Shown: piece after piece, positions 9,053-17,251 of the stretch
Layout of the letters: the number at the start of each line of letters is the position of its first letter
How positions within the stretch are numbered: position 1 is the stretch's first letter
Source of the DNA: Proteiniphilum sp. UBA1403
Lineage (GTDB): Bacteria; Bacteroidota; Bacteroidia; Bacteroidales; Dysgonomonadaceae
Length of the DNA stretch: 39,615 bases
Direction: 5' to 3'
Assembly: GCA_002305715.1 (NCBI GenBank)
Contig: DBQD01000054.1
Span: forward strand, 61,710 to 101,324
The notes under the pieces: model-generated
Told to the model about the DNA's origin: nothing
The model's database searches: none
Seen by the model: the letters and a program-made list of their open reading frames with translations, nothing else
Translations under genes and position numbers: made by a program

Positions 9053-9060
9053 CAAAAATA
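9053..9060 (-). promoter_or_regulatory. Possible -7 box of the epimerase gene
   Basis: TATTTTTG on the minus strand matches TAnnTTTG and would start transcription about 16 nt before the ATG at 9029. No TTG is seen at the ideal spacing. It is divergent from the rnr promoter region. Confidence 0.4.
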
Positions 9061-9103
9061 AGGATAACTTCAGGAAATATCATTTTTTTTTATTACTTTG
9101 CGA

Positions 9104-9134
9104 TAACTAAAACGCCATTTTTTTGTTTTAGTTA
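9104..9134. promoter_or_regulatory. Perfect 10-bp inverted repeat just upstream of rnr
   Basis: TAACTAAAAC (9104-9113) and GTTTTAGTTA (9125-9134) are exact inverted copies around an 11-nt spacer rich in T. The element ends 14 bp before the rnr ATG at 9149, and a near-consensus -7 box TTACTTTG lies at 9093-9100. It would therefore form a hairpin at the very 5' end of the rnr mRNA, or serve as an operator. It is too close to the start codon to end the epimerase transcript, which runs the other way. Confidence 0.6.
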
Positions 9135-9148
9135 GAAACAAACAGCAT

Positions 9149-11293
9149 ATGAGTAAGAAAGTAAAAGCGGCATCTTCTGCCGCTAAGCCGAGAAAGAAAG
9201 ACCTATCGGCGTCTATAATCCATTACCTGACAGAGAATAGCGACAAACAGTTTAATTACAAACAAATCGCTGCAGCCTTGGGAATAAAAGGTGAAGATGG
9301 TCGTCGCGTATTGATTAAAGTACTAGACAAACTACGTGACGATGAGTTGTTGCTGGAGACATCCATTGGTCGTTATAAGATCAACAACAGAGGATTAATT
9401 CTGGAGGGCCGTTTTGAACGGAGGAGCAATGGGAAGAACTTCTTTGTCCCAGACGATGATGCAAATATCATATATATTCCGGAACGTAATAGCAAACATG
9501 CCATGAACGGCGACCGCGTACGTGTCCAGTTACTAGCCAAGCGAAAACGTGCCGAAACAGAAGGAACAGTTGTAGAAATTCTCGAACATACGCAAAGTCG
9601 TTTTGTGGGAGTGTTGGAGGTTCAAAAGCATTTCGCCTTCTTGGTAATGGACAACAAATATCTGGCGAACGACATCTTCATACCAAAGGAAGACCTCCAT
9701 GGTGCCGTTAATGGCGATAAAGTAGTGGTGGAGATTGTTGAATGGCCCGAGAAAGCAAACAATCCGGTCGGAAAAGTGATCGATATTCTCGGTAAACCGG
9801 GAGATAACAATACCGAGATGCATGCCATCCTCGCTCAATACGATTTACCGTATAAATATCCGGAAGAAGCAGAAAAATATGCATCGAAAATTTCTGACAA
9901 AATTGACGAACAGGAGATTGCAAAGAGAGAAGACTTCCGGAATGTCTTCACCATCACCATCGACCCGAAAGATGCGAAGGATTTTGATGATGCTCTTTCA
10001 CTCCGAAAACTCTCACCCACTACATGGGAGGTTGGGGTTCATATTGCAGATGTGACACATTATGTGAAGCCGGGCGATTTGGTGGATAAGGAAGCAGAGA
10101 ACAGAGCTACTTCTATTTATCTGGTAGACAGAACTATCCCCATGTTGCCGGAACGGTTGAGTAACGGACTTTGCTCCTTGCGGCCACAAGAGGAGAAGCT
10201 ATGTTTTTCAGTTATATTTGAACTGAATGAAAAGGCTGAAATCCTGAATTCGCGAATTGTACGTACTGTCATCAAATCTGACAGGCGCTTCACATACGAA
10301 GATGCACAGGCTGTAATTGAAACAGGTACAGGCGAATTCACGAATGAAATACTGCAATTGAATAATCTGGCAAAACAACTACGAGAACGAAGATTTGCCA
10401 ATGGTGCGATTAACTTTGAACGGTATGAGGTGAAGTTCAATCTCGATGAAAAGGGAAAGCCACTTGGTGTTTATTTTAAAGAATCGAAAGAGGCTAACCA
10501 CCTTATCGAAGAGTTTATGTTGTTGGCGAACAAGGCAGTTGCCGAAGCTATTGGAAAAGTAGCCAAGAGCAAGAAGCCCAAAACATTTGTGTATCGTATC
10601 CACGATGTCCCCGATCCGGAGAAACTCGATACATTAAACACATTCATTCTTCGATTTGGTCATAAAATTAAGACGGATGGTTCCAAAGTAGATGTTGCCA
10701 AAAGTATCAATTCGTTATTGGATAAAGTGCAAGGACGCCCTGAGGAGAACTTGGTGGAGACAATTGCCATACGCACCATGTCGAAGGCAGTCTACTCAAC
10801 GAAGAATGTAGGTCATTATGGCCTGGCATTCGATTATTATACCCACTTTACCTCTCCCATACGACGCTATCCAGATATGATGGTTCATCGCTTGTTAGAG
10901 CGTTACCTCAATGGTGGTAGAAGCGTGGATCAAGCTTCATTGGAGAGTGAATGCAAACACTGCTCCGAAATGGAGCAGGTGGCTGCCAATGCTGAGCGTG
11001 ACTCCATCAAATATAAGCAGGTAGAGTTTATGGCAGATAAGATTGGTAAGGTCTTCGACGGTGTCATATCCGGTGTGACAGAGTGGGGTATCTACGTGGA
11101 AATTAACGAAAACAAGTGTGAAGGTATGATCCCCATCCGAGAGTTGGATGATGACTTTTATGAGTTGGATGAAAAGAATTATCGTCTAGTAGGGAGACGG
11201 AGAAAGCGGGAATACCGATTGGGACAACCTGTAACTATTCAGGTGGCACGGGTTAATCTTGAACGGAAGCAACTCGATTTCATCTTTGCATAA
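9149..11293 (+). CDS. rnr: Ribonuclease R (RNB-family 3'-5' exoribonuclease)
   Basis: A 714-residue processive exoribonuclease that degrades structured RNA. A basic N-terminus is followed by a winged-helix region (about 20-78), two cold-shock OB domains (about 85-140 and 150-213), the RNB catalytic domain with the metal-binding aspartates in DPKDAKDFDDALS (272-284) and the HFTSPIRRYPDMMVHRLL block, and a C-terminal S1 domain (about 627-712). Length and order fit RNase R/VacB; RNase II lacks the helical N-terminus. A hairpin just before the start suggests leader-based control. The stop overlaps the 3' end of the convergent GT2 gene by 14 bp, so no separate terminator fits between them. Confidence 0.95.
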   Translation: MSKKVKAASSAAKPRKKDLSASIIHYLTENSDKQFNYKQIAAALGIKGEDGRRVLIKVLDKLRDDELLLETSIGRYKINNRGLILEGRFERRSNGKNFFVPDDDANIIYIPERNSKHAMNGDRVRVQLLAKRKRAETEGTVVEILEHTQSRFVGVLEVQKHFAFLVMDNKYLANDIFIPKEDLHGAVNGDKVVVEIVEWPEKANNPVGKVIDILGKPGDNNTEMHAILAQYDLPYKYPEEAEKYASKISDKIDEQEIAKREDFRNVFTITIDPKDAKDFDDALSLRKLSPTTWEVGVHIADVTHYVKPGDLVDKEAENRATSIYLVDRTIPMLPERLSNGLCSLRPQEEKLCFSVIFELNEKAEILNSRIVRTVIKSDRRFTYEDAQAVIETGTGEFTNEILQLNNLAKQLRERRFANGAINFERYEVKFNLDEKGKPLGVYFKESKEANHLIEEFMLLANKAVAEAIGKVAKSKKPKTFVYRIHDVPDPEKLDTLNTFILRFGHKIKTDGSKVDVAKSINSLLDKVQGRPEENLVETIAIRTMSKAVYSTKNVGHYGLAFDYYTHFTSPIRRYPDMMVHRLLERYLNGGRSVDQASLESECKHCSEMEQVAANAERDSIKYKQVEFMADKIGKVFDGVISGVTEWGIYVEINENKCEGMIPIRELDDDFYELDEKNYRLVGRRRKREYRLGQPVTIQVARVNLERKQLDFIFA

Positions 11294-12185
11294 TATAGGT
11301 ATCGCGGCGGGTATGCAGGATAGCCCTGCATTTCCCGCACAGCTTCCACATTACACCGATGTATGCTGCGCAATCTGCAAATTTTCTAGCAATCAACGCT
11401 TTAATAGCTTTCTTTAATGCTGCCAATATGCTGTAGGCCATCGCCTTGGGTAGTTTGTAGAAAGGATTAACAGCTTCCGTTAAATAGTAAACATATTCGC
11501 TATAGTAATATTTTTCGCGACTAACTGGACGTGCTGCCCTGTCGTGGTATCCAAATGCAGACTTTACCAGTCCCAGCTTGTAGCCTCTCTTTTGCATCCG
11601 AAGTACCCAGTTGCGGTCTTCTCCATAATGGGCGAATAGGGGGGCAAAAACACCAATTTCCTTGATTATACCGACAGGAATCAACCACATTGCAGCGTTA
11701 ATAAAGGGGAAGGGAGTAACGTCTTCCGGGATTAACATTGCCTCTTCCCTCTTTTTTATTCCAGTATAATCCGAGAATCCGTAATCAGTTGCGTCTCCTC
11801 TTCCATTCATATGTACGGGAGAAAAGATACCATAGCTATTTCCCTTTTCTGCGGCATCGACTAAATTTCCCAAGGTGTCGGCTTCAATCCATGCATCTTG
11901 GTTGAGGAGAAAAAGATAATCGAACCCTCTTTCCATTGCTTGCTGCATACCGATATTGTTTGCTCTCCCAAATCCTAGGTTCTCTCTGTTCTCAATCAAC
12001 TCCACATCGGGATAATATTCCTTGATAGTCTGGCAAGTCTCATCGGAGGAGTTATTATCGATCACCATGATGGTTGCCGGTAGTATCGATGCTTGCACAG
12101 AGGGTAAACAGCGATGAATCCAGGGCATGAAATTGTAGGAGACGATGATAACGCACACTGATGGTTGCGAAGAGAACGATTCATT
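11280..12185 (-). CDS. GT2-family glycosyltransferase
   Basis: A roughly 300-residue GT-A glycosyltransferase of the rhamnosyltransferase-like GT2 type, adding a sugar to a lipid-linked surface glycan. The N-terminal strand is VCVIIVSYN (11-19), the nucleotide-binding part is VIDNNSSDET (42-51), ENLGFGRANNIG is at 69-80, and the DXD position reads NQD (96-98), as is common in WbbL-like enzymes. The frame's ATG is the codon ending at 12188. The C-terminus contains a short hydrophobic or amphipathic region but no clear membrane anchor. It lies 18 bp after the flippase gene and is surely cotranscribed with it. The sugar donor is not predictable. Confidence 0.85.
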   Translation of the reverse strand, partial: NESFSSQPSVCVIIVSYNFMPWIHRCLPSVQASILPATIMVIDNNSSDETCQTIKEYYPDVELIENRENLGFGRANNIGMQQAMERGFDYLFLLNQDAWIEADTLGNLVDAAEKGNSYGIFSPVHMNGRGDATDYGFSDYTGIKKREEAMLIPEDVTPFPFINAAMWLIPVGIIKEIGVFAPLFAHYGEDRNWVLRMQKRGYKLGLVKSAFGYHDRAARPVSREKYYYSEYVYYLTEAVNPFYKLPKAMAYSILAALKKAIKALIARKFADCAAYIGVMWKLCGKCRAILHTRRDTYIMQR

Positions 12186-12206
12186 CATACAGTTCGATGG
12201 GGTTGA

Positions 12207-13685
12207 TTAAACTTGTTGCTGATTCTTATTCACATTCGATTCTTTCTTTGCAGAGAACCAATCTCCGATCTCGCGGGTCATTTCAAGTTTGAACAACCGG
12301 CACAATAACAGATAGAGTAGGGGAACCCCGAATGTGTTGGTAAGGAGAAAATGTAGATTGTTGCTGATTCCCAGCGTGATAAAATAAAATACTGCCGAAC
12401 TCGCAATTGCCAATAGTGCATATGGAGAGGCATCTTTTAGAAAAACGACAGGTGAATAGTCGATAAGCTTTTGGGAAAGAAAGAGAGAAATAAGCAGCGT
12501 TATCCAGGTATAAATGACCCAGCTGCCCGCGAGCCCCATGATGCCATAATGAAACAACATGGCAATGAGGAGTAATAAAATCACTCTCCTAATTATTTCA
12601 ACTCCCAAGAAGTAGTCGGCTTTCTCACGCGCTATAAATAGCTCGTTTAGGACAAATGCAAAAGGAGAGACCATGCCGGCAATGCAAAGCACCTTAAAAT
12701 AGGGTACTGCCGGTAGCCATTTATCTTTGAAAAGGAACTGAAACCCAGGCTCGGCAACCAAAATCATCAGACATCCAATTGGAAAAGCGAGAAATGCGAG
12801 CGATTTGACCATCTTGCTGACAACGCGCTTTAACCGCTCTGTTTGTTCGTTGATTTCCGGGAGTACTAACATAGATACCTGTCGGTAGGTATTGGAAAGT
12901 ACCGCAAAGGGGATATCTTGATATTTGTTGGCCTGGCTGTAATACCCTACCTGTTTCATGGAATTAGGATAAAAAAATGCAATGATGGAGGGGTAGATGT
13001 TATTGAAAAAAGCATTTATGAGCGATGTTAACAACAACTTATTGCTGAGCCCGGAAAATGATCGGAGCAGTTTGAAACTGAAGATGCTGACCGGAGTCCA
13101 TTTTGAATATATCCACAGGAACAACGAACGGAAAAATGAATATACCAAAGTTTGCATTACCAGTGCCCACACACCATAACCGGTGACAGCCATAACTATG
13201 GCCACAATACCGGCAATGAAGAGTGCCGAAATATTAATTTTTGTCATCCCTCTGAAGTCGGCCTTTCGAATGAGCAGCGTCTGTTGGATAATTCCTACAG
13301 AATTGAATATCAGTGAAATAAAAAGTAGGCGAGATACCGATGTGATCATCGGTTCATGAAACATGACTGCCAGCAATGGTGCCGCAGTATAGAATATCAA
13401 ATAGAGAAAAAGCGCTAATCCCACGTTGAAAAAGAACACCGTGCTGTATTCTTCCGAAGAGATGACTTTCCTGTTCAGTAAAGCACGGGTGAAACCACTA
13501 TCGATGAGGATACCCGAGAAGGCAATGAAGATTGTTAACGCACCAATTAATCCATACTCTGACGGATCCAGAATTCGCATCAATATAATTCCGGTTGCCA
13601 GATTCACTATCTGTTGCCCAAATTTATCGAGAAAGCTCCAGAAAAGAGAAACAGTCGTGGTATGTTTTAACGTGGGGTCTGCCAT
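12207..13685 (-). CDS. Wzx/WzxC-like polysaccharide flippase
   Basis: A 492-residue polytopic protein of the polysaccharide transporter (PST) branch of the MOP superfamily, which moves undecaprenyl-linked oligosaccharides across the cytoplasmic membrane. About 12-14 hydrophobic segments fill the length. The family N-terminus SLFWSFLDKFGQQIVNLATG is followed by ILMRILDPSEYGLIGALTIF. The open frame reaches a GTG at 13691, but the ATG at 13685 is the better start. With the GT2 gene 18 bp downstream this forms a two-gene surface-glycan unit. No polymerase (Wzy) is visible nearby, so the rest of the pathway must be elsewhere. A -7 box lies about 30 bp upstream. Confidence 0.88.
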   Translation of the reverse strand: MADPTLKHTTTVSLFWSFLDKFGQQIVNLATGIILMRILDPSEYGLIGALTIFIAFSGILIDSGFTRALLNRKVISSEEYSTVFFFNVGLALFLYLIFYTAAPLLAVMFHEPMITSVSRLLFISLIFNSVGIIQQTLLIRKADFRGMTKINISALFIAGIVAIVMAVTGYGVWALVMQTLVYSFFRSLFLWIYSKWTPVSIFSFKLLRSFSGLSNKLLLTSLINAFFNNIYPSIIAFFYPNSMKQVGYYSQANKYQDIPFAVLSNTYRQVSMLVLPEINEQTERLKRVVSKMVKSLAFLAFPIGCLMILVAEPGFQFLFKDKWLPAVPYFKVLCIAGMVSPFAFVLNELFIAREKADYFLGVEIIRRVILLLLIAMLFHYGIMGLAGSWVIYTWITLLISLFLSQKLIDYSPVVFLKDASPYALLAIASSAVFYFITLGISNNLHFLLTNTFGVPLLYLLLCRLFKLEMTREIGDWFSAKKESNVNKNQQQV

Positions 13686-13714
13686 CAACACATGTTTGTA
13701 GCTGTTTATTCACA

Positions 13715-13722
13715 CAAAAGTA
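13715..13722 (-). promoter_or_regulatory. Probable -7 box of the flippase-GT2 operon
   Basis: TACTTTTG on the minus strand matches TAnnTTTG and lies 29 bp before the flippase ATG. The nearest TTG is only 12 nt upstream, short of the usual spacing. Confidence 0.45.
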
Positions 13723-13800
13723 CGTAACTTAATCCAATTATTTATTCTTTTAATTGAAGAGATTGTCGAGCAACAGCTTCCCGTTGGGATGTAGAAAATA

Positions 13801-13831
13801 TTGTCTGAAAGAGTTTTTTTTCGTACGTTTG
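13801..13831 (+). promoter_or_regulatory. Bacteroidetes-type promoter of queG
   Basis: TTG (13801-13803), a 20-nt spacer, then TACGTTTG (13824-13831). Only 7 nt separate the box from the queG ATG at 13839, so transcription should begin at or next to the start codon. Confidence 0.7.
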
Positions 13832-13838
13832 AATCATC

Positions 13839-14771
13839 ATGCATAACGGTATATCTTTCTCTGAAGAAATCAAGCAACAGGCACTAGCGTTGGGATTCGA
13901 TGCTTGTGGTATTTGCCGTGCCACAAACAGTGGTGAAGAGGCTCGATATATGGAGTGGATAAGAGACCATTGCCAAGCAGGCATGGACTATCTGGAACGC
14001 AATATTGAGAAGCGAATTGACCCTCGTCTGTTAGTGGAGGACGCTCGTTCAATCATCTCGGTAGCGCTGAACTACTATCCCCCAGTGAAACTGCCTGGAA
14101 AAGAGCCTCAGTTTGCTTATTATGCCTACGGAAAAGATTACCACGAGGTGATGCGAGAGAAACTGGGTAGGCTATTCGACTGGATTAAAAGCCGTTTCCC
14201 CGACACAACGGGACGATGCTTTTCAGACTCCGCTCCCGTTTTGGAACGCTTTTGGGCAGCTCAAGCCGGCATTGGGTTTGTGGGAAAAAATACGCTACTG
14301 ATTATTCCAGGTAAGGGGTCCTATTTTTTTCTGGGTGAACTGATTATCGATCTGGAGTTGGAGTACGATAAACCTATTACGGAGAACTGTGGCGACTGTC
14401 GCCGCTGCCTTACATCCTGTCCCACCGGTGCCATAGAAAGCCCCTACCGGGTAAATGCCAACAAGTGTATTTCCTATCAAACAATCGAAAATAAGGGAGA
14501 GATTGCTCCCGAAATTGTACCGAAACTGCGCAATAGTGTATATGGTTGTGATATCTGTCAGAAGGTATGCCCTTGGAACCGCGCTGCCCTGCCACATGCC
14601 ACTCCGGAGTTTATGCCTTCAGAACAGTTTCTATCACTCACCTTCGATAAACTAGAGAAAATGAATGAGGAGGAGTACCGGGAAATCTTCAGACACTCAG
14701 CTGTAAAAAGGGCGAAATACACAGGATTGAAACGGAATGTGAATGCCATTTCCATAACTCGAAGGAAATAG
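13839..14771 (+). CDS. queG: Epoxyqueuosine reductase
   Basis: A 310-residue cobalamin-dependent iron-sulfur enzyme that makes the last step of queuosine synthesis, reducing epoxyqueuosine in tRNA. The N-terminal FDACGICRA, the central SDSAPVLERFWAAQAGIGFVGKN and two [4Fe-4S] motifs are visible: CGDCRRCLTSCPTGAI and, after CISYQTIENKG, the second group CDICQKVCPWN. The C-terminal SAVKRAKYTGLKRN is the family ending. The ATG at 13839 is required to keep the conserved N-terminus, yet the promoter box is only 7 bp upstream. ruvB starts 18 bp downstream. Confidence 0.95.
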   Translation: MHNGISFSEEIKQQALALGFDACGICRATNSGEEARYMEWIRDHCQAGMDYLERNIEKRIDPRLLVEDARSIISVALNYYPPVKLPGKEPQFAYYAYGKDYHEVMREKLGRLFDWIKSRFPDTTGRCFSDSAPVLERFWAAQAGIGFVGKNTLLIIPGKGSYFFLGELIIDLELEYDKPITENCGDCRRCLTSCPTGAIESPYRVNANKCISYQTIENKGEIAPEIVPKLRNSVYGCDICQKVCPWNRAALPHATPEFMPSEQFLSLTFDKLEKMNEEEYREIFRHSAVKRAKYTGLKRNVNAISITRRK

Positions 14772-14772
14772 C

Positions 14773-14780
14773 TATTTTTG
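14773..14780 (+). promoter_or_regulatory. Possible internal -7 box before ruvB
   Basis: TATTTTTG matches TAnnTTTG in the 18-bp gap between queG and ruvB, with TTC rather than TTG 20 nt upstream. If used, ruvB mRNA would begin only a few bases before its ATG at 14790. Confidence 0.3.
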
Positions 14781-14789
14781 TCTCAATAA

Positions 14790-15818
14790 ATGATGGAAGA
14801 AACATTCGACATACACGGCAACCACCACCTGCAGGACAGCGAACGTGAATATGAAAATACTCTGCGTCCTCTTACCTTTGGGGGATTCAGTGGACAGGAG
14901 AAGGTCACAGAAAATCTGAAGATCTTTGTCAGTGCTGCCCGTATGCGTGGTGAGTCGCTCGATCACGTGCTTCTTCACGGCCCTCCGGGGTTGGGAAAGA
15001 CCACACTTTCGAACATCATTGCCAATGAACTGGGAGTTGGCTTCAAAGTCACTTCCGGTCCGGTACTCGACAAACCGGGTGACCTTGCAGGTATTCTCAC
15101 ATCACTTGAGTCGAACGACGTACTCTTTATCGATGAGATACACCGCTTGTCGCCCGTGGTGGAAGAATACCTTTACAGTGCCATGGAGGATTATCGCATC
15201 GACATCCTGATTGACAAGGGACCCAGTGCCCGCTCCATTCAAATCGATCTGAATCCGTTTACCCTTGTGGGAGCTACTACCCGTAGCGGGTTGCTGACAA
15301 GCCCCTTGCGTGCCCGCTTTGGAATCAATATGCACCTGGAGTATTACGATTTGGAAACGCTTACTCGCATTGTACTCCGATCGGCCGATATTCTAAAGAT
15401 CTCTTGTGCAACCGATGCAGCCCATGAAATTGCCTCACGCAGTCGAGGTACACCCCGTATAGCCAATGCATTGCTGCGTCGTGTGCGCGATTTTGCGCAA
15501 GTAAAAGGAAACGGAAAAATAGACAAAGCCATCTCTTCGTATGCTTTGGAAGCGTTGAATATTGACCGTTATGGTCTCGATGAGATCGACAATAAGATCT
15601 TGCTCACCATCATCGACAAATTTAAAGGAGGCCCGGTTGGTATTACAACCATTGCCACAGCTGTTGGTGATGACTCCGGTACGATTGAAGAAGTGTACGA
15701 ACCCTTCCTTATTAAAGAGGGTTTCATTAAGCGCACACCCCGTGGTAGAGAGGCCACAGAGTTAGCCTACCGTCATTTAGGGAGAAGAAAAACAGAGGAA
15801 CAGGGTCGCCTGTTCTGA
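14790..15818 (+). CDS. ruvB: Holliday junction branch migration helicase RuvB
   Basis: A 342-residue AAA+ motor that, with RuvA, drives branch migration of Holliday junctions. Walker A is GPPGLGKTT, Walker B is FIDEIHRL, sensor 1 is GATTRSGLLTSPLRARFG, and a C-terminal winged-helix domain ends with FIKRTPRGREATELAY. Length is standard. Two adjacent ATG codons begin the frame (14790 and 14793). It is the second gene of a queG-ruvB unit; ruvA and ruvC are not nearby. Confidence 0.97.
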   Translation: MMEETFDIHGNHHLQDSEREYENTLRPLTFGGFSGQEKVTENLKIFVSAARMRGESLDHVLLHGPPGLGKTTLSNIIANELGVGFKVTSGPVLDKPGDLAGILTSLESNDVLFIDEIHRLSPVVEEYLYSAMEDYRIDILIDKGPSARSIQIDLNPFTLVGATTRSGLLTSPLRARFGINMHLEYYDLETLTRIVLRSADILKISCATDAAHEIASRSRGTPRIANALLRRVRDFAQVKGNGKIDKAISSYALEALNIDRYGLDEIDNKILLTIIDKFKGGPVGITTIATAVGDDSGTIEEVYEPFLIKEGFIKRTPRGREATELAYRHLGRRKTEEQGRLF

Positions 15819-15952
15819 TTTTTCCATATTGTATCTTTCGTTTATTATCATTGGTATCGCGTTATCTAAAGTTGCTACATTCCTACATCTCCCTCGTCCA
15901 AACATAGCGTAGCTATTCTATATTAATTCAATAAAACTTAAACACACCAATC

Positions 15953-17083
15953 ATGAAGAAGAATTACAATTTGTTTCTACACTTGACCTGTTTATTAACG
16001 CTCTTGTCGGCTTGTAGTATGAAAAAAAACTCTACCAGCCAAGCTGAGGACCATTTTTTCAATAAAGACTACATCCAGTCAACCATGTTGAAAGCTGCGA
16101 AATGGCAGCTGGAAAACCCAAAACACAATATCAAGGATTGGACCAATGGCGCATTTTATGCAGGAGTATTTGCCACATGGGAAACCACAAAATCGAACGA
16201 TATTTACAGTGCCTTAATGGATCTGGGTGATAAAACGCAGTGGCAACCCTACCATCGGTATTACCTTGCAGACGATGTCGCTATCAGTCAGACCTATCTC
16301 GATATTTATCAGGTGGAGAAGAAGCAGGAGATCATCCGTCCTACTATCGACACGATCAGGCGATTTATCGACAACCCTTACCCCGTGAAAGGGAGTGTTG
16401 AAATCATAAAATGGTGGTGGTGCGATGCGTTGTTTATGGCTCCCCCGGTTATGACAAAACTGTATAAAGCCACAGGCAATATGGAATATCTAACACGCAA
16501 CGATGAATATTTCAAGGAGAGTTACGACTTGTTATACAATAAAAAAGAACGTCTTTTTGCTCGTGATAATCGGTATATATTCAATGAGGATGGCACCGGT
16601 CGAAAAGAAGCAAATGGTCAGCCCATTTTCTGGTCACGTGGAAACGGTTGGGTGATGGGGGGACTTGTGCGTGTCCTACAGGATCTCCCGGCTGATTATC
16701 CCCAGCGACCTTTCTATGAGAATCTGTTTAAAGAGATGGCAGGCAGAATTGCTGAACTTCAGCCCGAGGATGGTCTTTGGAGGGCCAGCCTTCTCGATCC
16801 CGATGCTTATCCCGGTGGTGAAGTAAGCGGTTCTGGATTTAATTGTTATGCCCTCGCATGGGGTATCAACAACAAACTGTTAGATAAAAAAGAATATCTG
16901 CCTGTGGTAAAAAAAGCATGGATCAGCCTTAGTCGTTGCGTAAATGAAGAAGGTCGCGTGGGCTAGGTTCAACCTATTGGAGGGGATCCACAAAGAAATT
17001 TCTCAGAAGATAGCTGGGAAGTTTATGGTACGGGTGCATTCTTACTTGCTGGCAGTGAGGTGATAAAACTACCTAAAAAATAA
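15953..17083 (+). pseudogene. GH105 unsaturated glucuronyl hydrolase lipoprotein with an in-frame amber codon
   Basis: The frame encodes 337 residues to a TAG at 16964-16966, then continues in the same frame for 38 codons to TAA at 17081-17083. The product resembles GH105 unsaturated rhamnogalacturonyl hydrolases: an N-terminal lipoprotein signal with lipobox LLSAC (C21), the catalytic-type Asp D158 in WWWCDALFMAPP, WSRGNGWVMGG at 227-237, and GEVSGSGF. After the stop, VQPIGGDP and EVYGTGAFLLAGSEV are the normal family ending. The TAG falls where the family has Trp in GWVQ, so a single TGG to TAG change explains it. It may be a recent null allele, a sequencing error, or readthrough. If active it would remove unsaturated uronic acid from pectin fragments. 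It has no SusC/D or other polysaccharide-utilisation partners here. Confidence 0.85.
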
Positions 17084-17157
17084 ATCGAAGGAAGAAGAGG
17101 ATTGAATCTCTGTTTACTTTTATCTGAACATACATTCTTTCCCCAATTGAATGGAGA

Positions 17158-17192
17158 CTTCTCAGTACAAACGAGAAGCCACCATTTTCTTT
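17158..17192 (+). terminator. Possible terminator after the GH105 gene
   Basis: CTTCTC (17158-17163) pairs with GAGAAG (17173-17178) around a 9-nt loop, followed by a T-rich run at 17184-17192 on the plus strand. The stem is only 6 bp. The element lies between the GH105 gene and the convergent nuoN stop. Confidence 0.4.
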
Positions 17193-17251
17193 TACTATGC
17201 TAAAACGATAACCTTACAAGCGGATTATTCTCTCAATGCGCATGAACCACT

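Noticed and set aside
13740..13838. Possible preQ1-type riboswitch before queG
   Set aside because: The promoter box is 7 nt from the ATG, leaving no leader for a riboswitch.
16964..16966. Stop-codon reassignment of TAG as an explanation for the GH105 gene
   Set aside because: queG and the MATE gene in this window end in TAG, so TAG works as stop.
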